Of a stretch of 34,574 nt of DNA, positions 7,488 to 15,817 are shown in pieces. The position numbers and the translations under genes were made by a program. Numbering within the stretch: position 1 is the stretch's first letter; each line of letters begins with the position of its first letter. The notes under the pieces are model-generated. The model was not told where the DNA came from. It did not search any database and saw nothing but the letters and a program-made list of their open reading frames with translations. Source of the DNA: a virus; IMG/VR virus record IMGVR_UViG_3300034198_013190, positions 1 through 34,574 of that record; one strand, given 5' to 3'.

Positions 7488-7697
7488 TTAAACCTTTATT
7501 TCTTTGCCAGATTTCAGAAACGAAATCGCTTGACTGATCACAATGGCCAGCACCACGCCTGCCGGGGTCGAGGCTTCCACGATGGCGGGTAGATCGGCCT
7601 CAATCACGATTAGAATTGCCAGCAGGCCAGCAAGGGCGGCCCGCTTGACTGTCTTTGTGATCTGCTGTTTATTGATCTGCCCTACGATGTCTGTCAT
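7488..7697 (-). CDS. Holin-like small membrane protein
   Basis: This 69-residue protein has a basic N-terminus (NKQQITKTVKRA), then two hydrophobic helices (about 20-36 ALAGLLAILIVIEA and 45-61 AGVVLAIVISQAISFL) and a short charged end. The size and layout fit a class II holin or a phage membrane accessory protein. Its ATG overlaps the stop of the 41-residue gene upstream (ATGA). Five bases separate it from the next membrane gene. The function is inferred from topology only. Confidence 0.5.
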   Translation of the reverse strand: MTDIVGQINKQQITKTVKRAALAGLLAILIVIEADLPAIVEASTPAGVVLAIVISQAISFLKSGKEIKV

Positions 7698-7819
7698 TTC
7701 TGGCCTCCCAGCTTAATGCCACGTCTCTTCAGTTCGGCCACGATCTGTTCAAATGTCAGGCCCTGAGCTTTCAATTGTTCGACCAGTTCGCGAAGTGGTT
7801 GGCTTGGTTGATCGCTCAT
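7694..7819 (-). CDS. 41-residue helical microprotein
   Basis: A small open frame begins MSDQPSQPLRELVEQLKAQG and continues with 'LTFEQIVAELKRRG', a helix-turn-helix-like amphipathic pair, ending KLGGQK. Its start overlaps the end of the 185-residue gene (ATGA) and its stop overlaps the start of the holin-like gene (ATGA). The exact coupling on both sides makes it very likely a translated gene. The function is unknown. Confidence 0.65.
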   Translation of the reverse strand: MSDQPSQPLRELVEQLKAQGLTFEQIVAELKRRGIKLGGQK

Positions 7820-8373
7820 GATGGCCACACAAGAATGGGAAGTTCACTGATCACTTGTTCCGGCGTTGGCACGGGTCGTAAGCCAGCCGCAACATCGGCC
7901 TGAATCTGGTAAGCAATCAGCCAGCACTGATCACGCCAAGCGAAGAATACTTCGTGTTCTGCGGCCCATTGCGGTACATTCGAGCCTTTATAGGTATCAA
8001 CTGTGAGCAGACTATCATACTGCCGCTGTCGGGCAATCGTGTCGAAATGAGCTTTGACAACTTCGGGCACAATATTAAAAGTGCCCTCTGGCGTCAGCTT
8101 CCAGCGGCATGTATGCTGGTCAAGCGTGTAATATTCATCAGGCCCCGGCTTGGGCGGAATAAAAGCGTCAAGGGCTGCACTGTATTTATAGCCGATCCCC
8201 GCGTAATTCTTGCGGAATGATCCGTCAAGTGCCGTTCGCTTGCAGGGCAGGTTGCGGACACCGCTATAGTATGTTTCCCAGTTTATATCAGAACCGGCCT
8301 GTTTAACGCCCGCAATGACTTCAATCACGGTGTTTGACTGGTCAAGGAATGCGTAATAATCTACTTTGTTCAT
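7816..8373 (-). CDS. Tail-fibre-associated structural protein
   Basis: This 185-residue protein has a central 'FRKNYAGIGYKYSAALDAFI' block followed by PPKP. That pattern is common in phage tail or virion proteins encoded next to fibre genes. The C-terminal part (ARQRQYDSLLTVDTY, EVFFAWRDQCWLIAYQIQADV, ISELPILVWPS) resembles the short chaperone-like C-terminal domains of such proteins. It is the last of five coupled genes after portal, overlapping the Gly-rich fibre gene by four bases. It is probably a fibre tip component or fibre assembly protein. Confidence 0.55.
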   Translation of the reverse strand: MNKVDYYAFLDQSNTVIEVIAGVKQAGSDINWETYYSGVRNLPCKRTALDGSFRKNYAGIGYKYSAALDAFIPPKPGPDEYYTLDQHTCRWKLTPEGTFNIVPEVVKAHFDTIARQRQYDSLLTVDTYKGSNVPQWAAEHEVFFAWRDQCWLIAYQIQADVAAGLRPVPTPEQVISELPILVWPS

Positions 8374-9392
8374 GAAAAACTGATATTCCCTGTTCCTGCT
8401 GTAAATGAAACGACTTTGTTTGCCCCGACAGTTGTATTGCTGTGAGTCAATCCGGCTGCAATCGTGATGTTATTCGTTGACGGGAATCTGACGATCACAA
8501 TGCCACTGCCACCGCTGCCGCCTGACGAAAACGGGCCTGATGGGTCACTGGTTCGACCGCCACCACCGCCGCCGCCCGTGTTTATCGTGCCGTTAGCACC
8601 CGCTAGGCCACTGGTTGCCGAGCCGTTCCCGCCCCCACCGGCTCCGCCAGTTCCAGCCGTTGCCGAGCCGCCCCCGTACACATAAACCCCGCCGCCGCCG
8701 CCGCCTGCGTAGGTTGTCGGTGTGCCAGTCAGGTTAGAGCTTGTCCCGTCGCCACCGTTGCCAGATCTTGTAGCGTTTGCAGTTGCACCTGCGGCAGACG
8801 CGCCGCCACCACCGCCTCCGCCATATGGACTTGAGCCTGTGCCGTTGCCGCCCGCGTTGCCTTGCCCGCTTGTGCCAGCACCACTATCACCGCCACCAAA
8901 TCCGCCCTGACCACCGCCACCAGAGCCACCTGCCGATCCGTTTGTTTTTGCCGCGCTGGTCGCCGACGCGCCTCGGCCACCGCCAACCGCTGTCAGGTTC
9001 GAGAAGGTTGAATTAGACCCGTTGGCCCCGGCGTTACCAGTTGCAGGCCCGGCACCTCCCGCACCGATGGTGACTGTAAGATTGGTGTTCAGTGCGACCG
9101 ACTGTGAGCCGGTCAGTAAGCCGCCCGCACCACCGCCACCACCACCACCGACCCCCACATAGCCTGCACCGCCGCTACCACCACCGGCGACCACCAGATA
9201 ATCGACCAAAACGGTTGATGGCGTAATAGCGCCCGTCCATTTAACAATCAGGCCGGTGTCACTGGTTTTACTGTAAATTATCCCGTCTTTGGTGTTGATC
9301 GCAATTTCGCCGTTAGAAAGGCTTGTATTGGCTGGAATTGCCCCGGCAGTTGAATTGCTTTTCAGCACGATTGTGCCGTTAAACGTGGGCAT
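8370..9392 (-). CDS. Glycine-rich tail fibre protein
   Basis: This is a 340-residue protein. Residues 1-75 form an attachment-like domain (NGTIVLKSNSTAGAIP, 'NGEIAINTKDGIIY'). Then comes 'VDYLVVAGGGSGG' and about 200 residues of glycine-rich repeats, as in receptor-binding fibre tips that form polyglycine-II bundles, ending 'GGSGIVIVRFP' and a short C-terminal domain. It is coupled to its neighbours by one-base and four-base overlaps. Gly tracts make this region prone to recombination and host-range change. Fibre identity is well supported by the LVVAGGGGGG-type architecture. Confidence 0.75.
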   Translation of the reverse strand: MPTFNGTIVLKSNSTAGAIPANTSLSNGEIAINTKDGIIYSKTSDTGLIVKWTGAITPSTVLVDYLVVAGGGSGGAGYVGVGGGGGGGAGGLLTGSQSVALNTNLTVTIGAGGAGPATGNAGANGSNSTFSNLTAVGGGRGASATSAAKTNGSAGGSGGGGQGGFGGGDSGAGTSGQGNAGGNGTGSSPYGGGGGGGASAAGATANATRSGNGGDGTSSNLTGTPTTYAGGGGGGVYVYGGGSATAGTGGAGGGGNGSATSGLAGANGTINTGGGGGGGRTSDPSGPFSSGGSGGSGIVIVRFPSTNNITIAAGLTHSNTTVGANKVVSFTAGTGNISFS

Positions 9393-10012
9393 TAATAACT
9401 ACCCCCGTTCAAGGTATCACCATTAGTAAAACCAGCCGCCGGAATGCTTGCCGATAGTGTGCCGTTGGATATGGTCAAGTTTGATCCTACTTTGATCGCT
9501 CCGAGCGTTGTATTTGTTGCCGTAGGGATTGTTCCGCCGATATTAGCATAGGTAAAGTTGGCACTTGGCAGATAGCTTGCAAGGCTGCTGATCGTGGCAT
9601 AGGTGCTGGCGGCATTGGCTGTCGTCAGATAGATTGATAAATCAGGCGTGCCTGTAATGTTTGTATAGGTTAAACATGATGGTGTTGCATAGCGTCCATC
9701 GCCTCGACCTTGCGTCAGGATCGAATCACTGCCCCAGACTGTGACATTTGAGAGCGTGGCGTTATTGGCAATGATTGCCAGGCTGCCTTTATCCAGAACG
9801 CATTCAGAGTAGAGCGTGCCGTTGTCGTTGCTGCTATAGAGGCCGACTTTCTGCCCGATTTCATAGGCTTCTAGTGCGCCGTTTGCGCCGGTGGGAAAGC
9901 ACGCAAGGAAGTATTCAAGGCCGCCATAACAGTGAATGCCGTTGCCGGTGAAATTGGCGTCGCTGGTCGCGTCAAAAATCAGACCTTTGTGTTTTAATGC
10001 GGAAAATGGCAT
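9392..10012 (-). CDS. Tail fibre-like protein
   Basis: This 206-residue protein has an N-terminal globular part ('KGLIFDATSDANFTGNGIH', 'YFLACFPTGANGALEAYEIG'). Its C-terminal half holds Ser/Thr/Ala repeats ending in 'TTLGAIKVGSNLTISNGTLSA', a module that also occurs in the next upstream gene as 'NTLGGIIVGDNLTINANGLLSA'. That module is common in phage fibres and trimeric adhesin-like stalks. It has a one-base overlap on both sides (TAATG). It is part of a multi-subunit fibre assembly. Confidence 0.65.
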   Translation of the reverse strand: MPFSALKHKGLIFDATSDANFTGNGIHCYGGLEYFLACFPTGANGALEAYEIGQKVGLYSSNDNGTLYSECVLDKGSLAIIANNATLSNVTVWGSDSILTQGRGDGRYATPSCLTYTNITGTPDLSIYLTTANAASTYATISSLASYLPSANFTYANIGGTIPTATNTTLGAIKVGSNLTISNGTLSASIPAAGFTNGDTLNGGSY

Positions 10013-10830
10013 TAGTTACGCCTCGTTATCGGCTCGTAACGCTGGTCGCAGGTTGATCGTGTCATTAGCTCATTTGGCCCGGGTGGCGAATTGTTTACCC
10101 CAAATGTAACGCCAAAGAAAGAGATGCCGGTAACATTAACCTCCATAAATGAGACAGTTGTCTGATCTTCGTAGTACAGGGTTGAACCGCTGGGCGCCGC
10201 TCCAAATATTGATTGACTTACCAGCGTTCCGTTTGCATGTTTGTTCGTAGAAATAAGCTGCGCAGAAACAGGACTTAGGTCGATCTCTGATTGACTTAGA
10301 CCCCTACTTACCGTGGTATCGAACGAACGAGATAAAAAGACGCTGCCAGCGGCTGGATATCCGTAAGTCATGCCGATTGCAAACTGATATTCAGCGTTAC
10401 CAATATTGTTAGTTTTACTGATGCCATAGATTGCCCGTTTATTAAGTGTTCCATTGCCACTTGCAAGCTGATAAACCTGTCCCGCTATCGTCGCGTTGCC
10501 GCTTACAATATTGGCATTCAGCGGGAAGTAGAGTGAACTGCCGACCGCCGAAACATCATTCGCCGTTAGCGTCACGTTCCCTGTTCGATTATTGAACGTA
10601 CTGACACCGCCCGCCTGAGCCGACAGAAGCCCATTGGCGTTGATGGTCAGGTTGTCGCCAACGATGATGCCGCCCAATGTGTTTGCGGTGGCAGGTGGCA
10701 GAACGTAGCTGTTGCCGGTCGTCTGTACGACAACCGTATTATTCGGCTGTTGCCGCACCAGCACCTGATTACTTGACGACTGAACCGTCAGGCTGGTGCT
10801 GTTGGCTTGTCTGACAATAATATCAGCCAT
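10012..10830 (-). CDS. Tail fibre-like protein
   Basis: This 272-residue protein begins MADIIVRQANSTSLTVQSSS, a repetitive beta-like N-terminus. It then has 'TLGGIIVGDNLTINANGLLS' and 'NNRTGNVTLTANDVSAVG', both typical modules of phage tail fibres. The C-terminal region is a mixed domain that ends 'MTRSTCDQRYEPITRRN', the common 'T.a..D.rY' end that in many fibres precedes the next subunit. One-base overlaps at both ends suggest fixed stoichiometry by translational coupling. It is rich in Asn-X-Ser/Thr sequons. Confidence 0.65.
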   Translation of the reverse strand: MADIIVRQANSTSLTVQSSSNQVLVRQQPNNTVVVQTTGNSYVLPPATANTLGGIIVGDNLTINANGLLSAQAGGVSTFNNRTGNVTLTANDVSAVGSSLYFPLNANIVSGNATIAGQVYQLASGNGTLNKRAIYGISKTNNIGNAEYQFAIGMTYGYPAAGSVFLSRSFDTTVSRGLSQSEIDLSPVSAQLISTNKHANGTLVSQSIFGAAPSGSTLYYEDQTTVSFMEVNVTGISFFGVTFGVNNSPPGPNELMTRSTCDQRYEPITRRN

Positions 10831-11180
10831 TAGCGGGTGACTTCCGGCGTGACTGTGAGCGTGCCATATAGCAGCCGATCGACTGTTGTATCAGGCTTGA
10901 CAAGCTCAAGATCGTAAACATAACTGCCCGCTGTCAGATTGGCCGTTTGGGCGGCTGTCTGCTGGAGCGTGAAAGTGCCGTTAGCGGCTGACGTGATCGT
11001 GATGTTACCGTTGGTTGTTGACAGGTCAAGTGTCGTATTGGCGGTATAGGCCGCTCTGGCCTGCATGCGGATCGTATAGCCTGAAAGGCTGATATTCGTG
11101 CCATTGGCAGTTTGATACTGGATCGACTGTGACCACGTGGCCCCTTGCTCTATTGTCAGATTGCAATTCCCGGCAGGCAT
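10830..11180 (-). CDS. Fibre/baseplate attachment domain protein
   Basis: This 116-residue beta-rich protein carries 'NLTIEQGATWSQSIQYQ' and 'LSGYTIRMQARAAY'. This is the 'i.qGdt....v.....G....LtGyt.rmqvR' pattern of a domain found in many tail fibre operons and baseplate upper proteins. It immediately follows portal with a TGATG overlap, and is coupled to the first fibre gene. It probably forms the collar or base of the fibre. The specific partner is unknown. Confidence 0.55.
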   Translation of the reverse strand: MPAGNCNLTIEQGATWSQSIQYQTANGTNISLSGYTIRMQARAAYTANTTLDLSTTNGNITITSAANGTFTLQQTAAQTANLTAGSYVYDLELVKPDTTVDRLLYGTLTVTPEVTR

Positions 11181-12478
11181 CAGGAAGCCTCACCTTCTGC
11201 GGCATCTTCAGCCGCTTCGGCTGGCGTATCCTGCGACTCGATTTCAGCATAGCCCATGATCTGCCGGGCCTCATTCAGCGACAGTAAACCAGACTGATAC
11301 AAGGCTACCGCCCTGTCTGACAAGGCTTTCGTGTCTGCTGCCAGTTCTTCGATCTGGCTTGTGTCAAACCTGACTGTGAGCATGCTATCAGGCTGGGCGA
11401 TCGCGCCGTCATAGCCGGTCGGCAGCGTTCGCACCAGTCGCGTAAGCTGCATTGCCAGCAGTTCGAGGAATGGGATGATCGCATCTCGCCAGCTTGCCCG
11501 ATTGGCTTCAATCAAGTTGCTGTAGGTCTTACCGGTGTCCGGTTGTTTTAATGACATTGGCGACCAGCCAAGCACACCGCAGACACGGGCCACCGCGATT
11601 TCGGTCATTTCTTGAACTGATAAATCTTTCGGGCTGAATCCCGGCGTTTTGATGTCAAGCTCGCCGCCTTTAAAGATCAATGGCCTGCCGACACCCTTGC
11701 CAGACACAGCACGCTTGATGTCGGACTGAAGTACAGCGATGTTATCGCTCGTCATCATCTGCGCCCCCGTGCCGGTCAGACTGACCAGCCATGAGGGTAC
11801 ACCGGATCGGCTCAGGATCGTTGTTTCGTAGATCGCTGTCAGCTTGATCAGTGCCAGTTCTGCCCGCACTGCCTCAAGCGGTGAACGGCCCTTGGCGGCT
11901 GTTGTCGATGATTTGCCGACCCTGAAATGCAACATTCGTTCGCGCGGGGTGGTGAATTGGAAGCCCCTGCCACCATCAAAGCCGACAAACGGATATTCAG
12001 TTATTTCGCCGATGGCCTGTCCGTAGGTCGGCACTTGCAGCCAACTGTAGGGGATTGGCTGAAGCTCGCGAATCGTGCCGCCCGTCTGCGTGTCCCGGTC
12101 AGAGATGGCGGGAATATAGGCGTTCCCATCCTCTAAAAGTTGTTGATAAATGAACTCGACCAGCGTGCTTTCGGTTTCACCTGGTGCCGGTTCTTTCCAG
12201 ATTTGCAGCAGCGGATGGTCGACCGGCTCGAATCCGCCTTCCTCATCAAGGTAGCCGACTTGCAAGGTGGCCTTGCAGACGTTCCGCCTCATGGCCTCAA
12301 TCGCGGCCCTGATGACCGGATTATCGCAATAAGGCCGGGCAAGATTGGCGTAATCATCGCTCAGGGAGTTGATGACATCGACCGACCATGCCGACACGTC
12401 GATCTCGGTGGTGTCAGCAGTAACGCCCGTGCGAAGTGCTTTTGAGCGGAACCAGTTGAGGGGGTTGTAGTCAGGCAT
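11180..12478 (-). CDS. Portal protein, HK97 family
   Basis: This 432-residue portal forms the dodecameric DNA gate at one capsid vertex and docks the terminase. Family features seen are an early 'NPVIRAAIEAMRRNV', 'WLQVP' and 'MLHFR' strands, 'LIFKGGELDIKTPGFSPKDLSVQEM', the 'IARVCGVLGWSPMSL' helix (here AVARVCGVLGWSPMSL) and 'YSNLIEANRASWRDAIIPFLELLAMQL'. The acidic C-terminal tail is EAAEDAAEGEAS. Its start overlaps the methyltransferase end by eight bases. Fibre genes follow directly instead of head maturation genes. Confidence 0.9.
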   Translation of the reverse strand: MPDYNPLNWFRSKALRTGVTADTTEIDVSAWSVDVINSLSDDYANLARPYCDNPVIRAAIEAMRRNVCKATLQVGYLDEEGGFEPVDHPLLQIWKEPAPGETESTLVEFIYQQLLEDGNAYIPAISDRDTQTGGTIRELQPIPYSWLQVPTYGQAIGEITEYPFVGFDGGRGFQFTTPRERMLHFRVGKSSTTAAKGRSPLEAVRAELALIKLTAIYETTILSRSGVPSWLVSLTGTGAQMMTSDNIAVLQSDIKRAVSGKGVGRPLIFKGGELDIKTPGFSPKDLSVQEMTEIAVARVCGVLGWSPMSLKQPDTGKTYSNLIEANRASWRDAIIPFLELLAMQLTRLVRTLPTGYDGAIAQPDSMLTVRFDTSQIEELAADTKALSDRAVALYQSGLLSLNEARQIMGYAEIESQDTPAEAAEDAAEGEAS

Positions 12479-13658
12479 TTGTAAATAGCGATGCTTTATT
12501 TAATTCGTTTTCGATGCGTTTTCTGGCGATTTCAGCGTATTCAGCGTTCAATTCAATGCCGACAAATTTGAATCCTTCACGCAATGCCGCTACGCCTGTT
12601 GAGCCTGAGCCACAAAAGGGGTCTAGGATGGTGCCGCTTGGCGGTGTAATCAGTCGGCAAAGATAGGCCATTAAATCGATAGGTTTAACGGTCGGGTGGT
12701 GGTTCGTTCGTGGACCTGATTCAGATGTTGGTGGCCGCTCGCCATTTTTTATCCGATAATCTTGATCAGTCCATTTGTTGCCATTAACACGATGGATTGA
12801 TTCCATCCCTTCCAGCCCCGCTTCCCGCTCTGCCTTACTTGCTTTCGGGCAGTAGAAGAAACGGGCGGCGGAACCTACTAAATCTGTCACCTCATCGCTG
12901 CCGTCGTGAATGAGATTGGCAGGCCAGCGGCCGGTATACTCGACCGGGTCGCACTGCGTTCCCCTACGGGCCTCTGCGGTGCCTGCCTGTCCAAGTTTGT
13001 TTCCGTGATAAGGCGCAAGCGATGTATAGGAAGCAACCCGAACCTCATCCCCCACCCTGCACCCATCAACATTCATCGCCCCGGTGCCGTGCTCTAGCAC
13101 GTTCGCTGCCACGGTGCCGGTCAGCGGCTTGCGGGCCACGGTGATCGGCTCCAGCGCGGGCTTGAGGGCGGTTCCCCAACCGGACCAGCGACGGGCGTCG
13201 TCGGTGGCGGGGGCGGTGATGTCTGGGACTATCGGTGACAGTTCATAAGATGAACCGGCACCTAAGATGCCCCCACCGTGTCTTTTAGATTTACCGATCA
13301 CTTCCCGCTCTGCACCCACCGCCTTGTCGATCGCCTTGCTGACGTCGTGCGACTTCGGGAACCCGCTCCCATAAACCCATGCGATCATGTCGCGGATCTC
13401 AAAGCCTGCATCTTCGATTCGGCAGGCCATCCGATGTTGTGTCCGCGTACCTGCGAAAGCCAGTAAATGCCCGCCCGGTTTCAGTACCCGCAAACACTCC
13501 TGCCAGATGTCGGTTGAAGGGACATCGTAATCCCATTTCTTGCCCATGAACGCCAGCCCATACGGCGGATCTGTCACAATCGCGTCGATTGATTCAGCGT
13601 CCAGCGTCTTGAGCACTTCCAGACAGTTGCCGGTGTGCAGGCTGTAGGGTTGCGTCAT
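12471..13658 (-). CDS. DNA methyltransferase, beta-class N6-adenine/N4-cytosine
   Basis: This 395-residue SAM-dependent methyltransferase has the catalytic DPPY at residues 30-33 and the SAM-binding motif 'ILDPFCGSGSTG' near 346. That order, catalytic motif before SAM motif, is class beta. The middle (about 110-300) should hold the target-recognition domain. I chose the ATG at 13658, which overlaps the terminase stop as ATGA; a GTG at 13667 is possible. No restriction endonuclease is next to it, so it is probably an orphan enzyme that protects phage DNA or marks it for packaging or regulation. The target sequence cannot be read from the protein. Confidence 0.9.
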   Translation of the reverse strand: MTQPYSLHTGNCLEVLKTLDAESIDAIVTDPPYGLAFMGKKWDYDVPSTDIWQECLRVLKPGGHLLAFAGTRTQHRMACRIEDAGFEIRDMIAWVYGSGFPKSHDVSKAIDKAVGAEREVIGKSKRHGGGILGAGSSYELSPIVPDITAPATDDARRWSGWGTALKPALEPITVARKPLTGTVAANVLEHGTGAMNVDGCRVGDEVRVASYTSLAPYHGNKLGQAGTAEARRGTQCDPVEYTGRWPANLIHDGSDEVTDLVGSAARFFYCPKASKAEREAGLEGMESIHRVNGNKWTDQDYRIKNGERPPTSESGPRTNHHPTVKPIDLMAYLCRLITPPSGTILDPFCGSGSTGVAALREGFKFVGIELNAEYAEIARKRIENELNKASLFTNA

Positions 13659-15016
13659 GAAAACCACTGAAAAGAGCCGTTTCTGCTCAGGTAGTTAAAA
13701 GCATCGGCTGCCGCATCCACCTGGTCATCATGCTGACCAGTGGGGAAGCTGCAAAGCTCATCGATGAAAGCCCTGTTCCAGTCGCCCCGCTCAAGCTCTA
13801 CAAGGCCAGCCTCACAGGCTGCCGCAAACGGCATGGCCCGCACTTCTTTTGAGCCTGTTGGCCGGGCGGATACAGTCGCGAACCCTGCCAGATTGATTTT
13901 GTCTTGCTCCACCTGATCAACCCCCGCCGCGCCGGGATCTTGAGCAAGGTGGACGATTGTCTGAAGCCCGTCTATCTCGGCTGTCTGTCGCTGGATGGTT
14001 CGCCGCTGGGCTGGTGACCATTGCCCTCTAACCACGTGGGTGATTCGGTATCGATCACCGATTCGGCACATTCTGACGCCTGCGGTGTAGTCACCCGCCC
14101 CCGGCGTTGCTGCTGTATCGTAAGCGCGGCAAGCCAGCCCTGAGCTATTGCCCCCGTCACTAATAGGCAGCCAATCGTGACGGAAGAAGCCACCAGATCT
14201 AGGACTAGGACGCTGCTGATAGAGGGCTGAGAATGCATAACTACCGATGGCCTTCTTAATTCGGTCGAAGTCTTGGACGTTGTAACGATCTGGCCAGAGT
14301 GCCGCCCCCGGCTGTCTGCCGAGCGTGTCGCCTTCTTCGGCGATGGCTGGCAGACTTACCACGTCCCACTTTTCGCCGCCGTTGTTCGCTTCTTCCAGTA
14401 ACTGGCCTGCAAGGTCGAGCGAGTGCCAGCGGGTCATGATCAGCACGATAGCCGCACCGGGGTGTAACCGCGTGTAGAGGTCGTTTTGATACCAGTCCAG
14501 AACGCGTGCCCGGTAGGTCGGTGATTCGGCCTCTTGGCGGCTTTTGACCGGATCGTCAATCACTACCAGGTCGGCACCGTAGCCCGTTACACCTGACCCG
14601 ACGCCCACGGCATACAGCCCACCACCATGAACTGACGACCACTGATTCTGTTTATTTGAATCGTTGGCAAACTGGAAGCCGAACCGACTAACGAGCCGCC
14701 TTGTCTGTCGGCTGAATGTGCAGGCAAGGCTATGGTTATAGGCCCCGACGATGATTCGTTGCGTCTGATCGACCAGCAGCCGATACGCTGGATAATGGAT
14801 CGTTGCCTGTTCGCTCTTCCCATGCCTGGGCGGCATGAAGAACATCAATCGGCTGACTTCGCCCTTAGTGACCGCATCCAGCGATAGCCGAGCCTTTGCC
14901 AGATGTCGCGGGTGCCATTGAAAGTTTGGCGTTGCGACATTGAGAAAGCGATTAAGCCCCCTCGGTATCAGTTGGGTCTGTGGTGTCGCCTTCGTTATCA
15001 AGATTTGACCAATCAA
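13655..15016 (-). CDS. terL: Terminase large subunit
   Basis: This 453-residue packaging motor and nuclease has Walker A PPRHGKS (62-68), Walker B VVIDDP (151-156), a coupling segment 'LIMTRWH', the first nuclease acidic motif 'AYDTAAT' and the last 'HDDQVDAAADAF'. It cuts concatemers and pumps DNA through the portal. The frame begins at TTG (15016, or 15001), within the small-subunit gene, overlapping it by about 65 bases. There is no ATG until well into the ATPase, so a non-ATG start is needed. Headful versus cos packaging cannot be decided here. Confidence 0.9.
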   Translation of the reverse strand: MIGQILITKATPQTQLIPRGLNRFLNVATPNFQWHPRHLAKARLSLDAVTKGEVSRLMFFMPPRHGKSEQATIHYPAYRLLVDQTQRIIVGAYNHSLACTFSRQTRRLVSRFGFQFANDSNKQNQWSSVHGGGLYAVGVGSGVTGYGADLVVIDDPVKSRQEAESPTYRARVLDWYQNDLYTRLHPGAAIVLIMTRWHSLDLAGQLLEEANNGGEKWDVVSLPAIAEEGDTLGRQPGAALWPDRYNVQDFDRIKKAIGSYAFSALYQQRPSPRSGGFFRHDWLPISDGGNSSGLACRAYDTAATPGAGDYTAGVRMCRIGDRYRITHVVRGQWSPAQRRTIQRQTAEIDGLQTIVHLAQDPGAAGVDQVEQDKINLAGFATVSARPTGSKEVRAMPFAAACEAGLVELERGDWNRAFIDELCSFPTGQHDDQVDAAADAFNYLSRNGSFQWFS

Positions 15017-15281
15017 CTACCGGCGAATCTACCTGCTCAATCGGGGTCGGCACCTTGCCATCAATCCGGTCAAACACTTCTTTGATGTGCTGAAAGCTGC
15101 CGCCCTTGGCTTCTCTGACTAATGCCTCGATGATTTCTCGCAGATCCCCGGTGCTTTCAAGGTGTTTCTGCAATTCGGCGGCCATTCTTCGGGCTTTACT
15201 GTGCCCGGCTGAATTACCAGATTGGCCCGGCTTCCATGGCCGGAGATTTTCCAGTCTTGGTGTCGGATTGGGGTTTGCCAT
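14952..15281 (-). CDS. terS: Probable terminase small subunit (DUF5681-like N-terminus)
   Basis: This 109-residue protein lies directly upstream of, and overlapping, the large terminase. It begins MANPNPTPRLENLRPWKPGQ and continues 'SGNSAGHSK', close to the 'KPGQSGNPkGrp' motif of DUF5681 proteins often found at this place. A helical, charged middle (ELQKHLESTGDLREIIEALV) is followed by an acidic C-terminal tail (NEGDTTDPTDTEGA). The role would be recognising phage DNA and delivering it to the motor. The position supports it; the family function is not proven. Confidence 0.6.
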   Translation of the reverse strand: MANPNPTPRLENLRPWKPGQSGNSAGHSKARRMAAELQKHLESTGDLREIIEALVREAKGGSFQHIKEVFDRIDGKVPTPIEQVDSPVVDWSNLDNEGDTTDPTDTEGA

Positions 15282-15328
15282 ATTTCAAACTTGTTTCCAC
15301 TGCGTAATCCGTTGTATTAGCGGATAGA

Positions 15329-15754
15329 TCACCAGTCCACCCGCCCCCGCAGATTAACCATCGATTCAATTGCACCGCGGCCCGGCTGTGCCCCCTTGTT
15401 TCGTCGCTTGTTGCCGGTCAATCGTTGCATTTCTGCATTGCGTTTAATGCGCGCCTCACTGATGACCTTTTGCAGTGCGTACTGGCGTTGCTCCCACTTC
15501 GCAGCAGCTTGCAGCACGGCGTCGAACTTCTTGTCGGCCCTGAGACATTTCAGGCAGATAGCGGGCTTGATCTTCTCAAGACCTTTGCCACTGTCGCAGA
15601 CCCCGCACGGTGCTTTCTGGCTTGACTCTCGCCAACCGTCAGGCGGCATCATGCCTACAAGTTCAACCGTCTGCCCGCCCAGGTACACTCGCACCTGCGC
15701 TTCGGCCCGTCGGTTAATTTGATCTTCAGATAATTCTTCTGACAACGAATCCAT
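15329..15754 (-). CDS. Small zinc-ribbon protein before terminase
   Basis: This 141-residue protein has paired CxxC motifs (APCGVCD and AICLKCL), likely a zinc ribbon, after an acidic N-terminal 30 residues. Its basic C-terminal half (RIKRNAEMQRLTGNKRRNKG) suggests nucleic-acid binding. It lies 47 bp upstream of the small terminase, where HNH endonucleases or DNA-binding packaging factors often sit. I see no HNH residues. It could be a late regulator or a packaging accessory protein. Confidence 0.55.
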   Translation of the reverse strand: MDSLSEELSEDQINRRAEAQVRVYLGGQTVELVGMMPPDGWRESSQKAPCGVCDSGKGLEKIKPAICLKCLRADKKFDAVLQAAAKWEQRQYALQKVISEARIKRNAEMQRLTGNKRRNKGAQPGRGAIESMVNLRGRVDW

Positions 15755-15795
15755 TAAATATTGACACTAAACGCTAAAAAAAATTACCGCAATCG

Positions 15796-15817
15796 CAAAT
15801 AAAAAAAGTTTTATTTG
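15796..15817. other. AT-rich inverted repeat over a stop codon
   Basis: CAAATAAAA and TTTTATTTG pair perfectly (nine bases) around a four-base loop. The TAA of the minus-strand gene ending at 15811 lies inside the right arm. It may be a weak transcription terminator or an mRNA 3' protection element between the early and late blocks. The stem has little G or C, so it is not a classical strong terminator. Confidence 0.4.

Noticed and set aside
8464-8910. Proline-rich plus-strand frames opposite the glycine-rich fibre gene
   Set aside because: They are antisense shadows of GGC/GGT repeats; poly-Pro arises from the complement of Gly codons.
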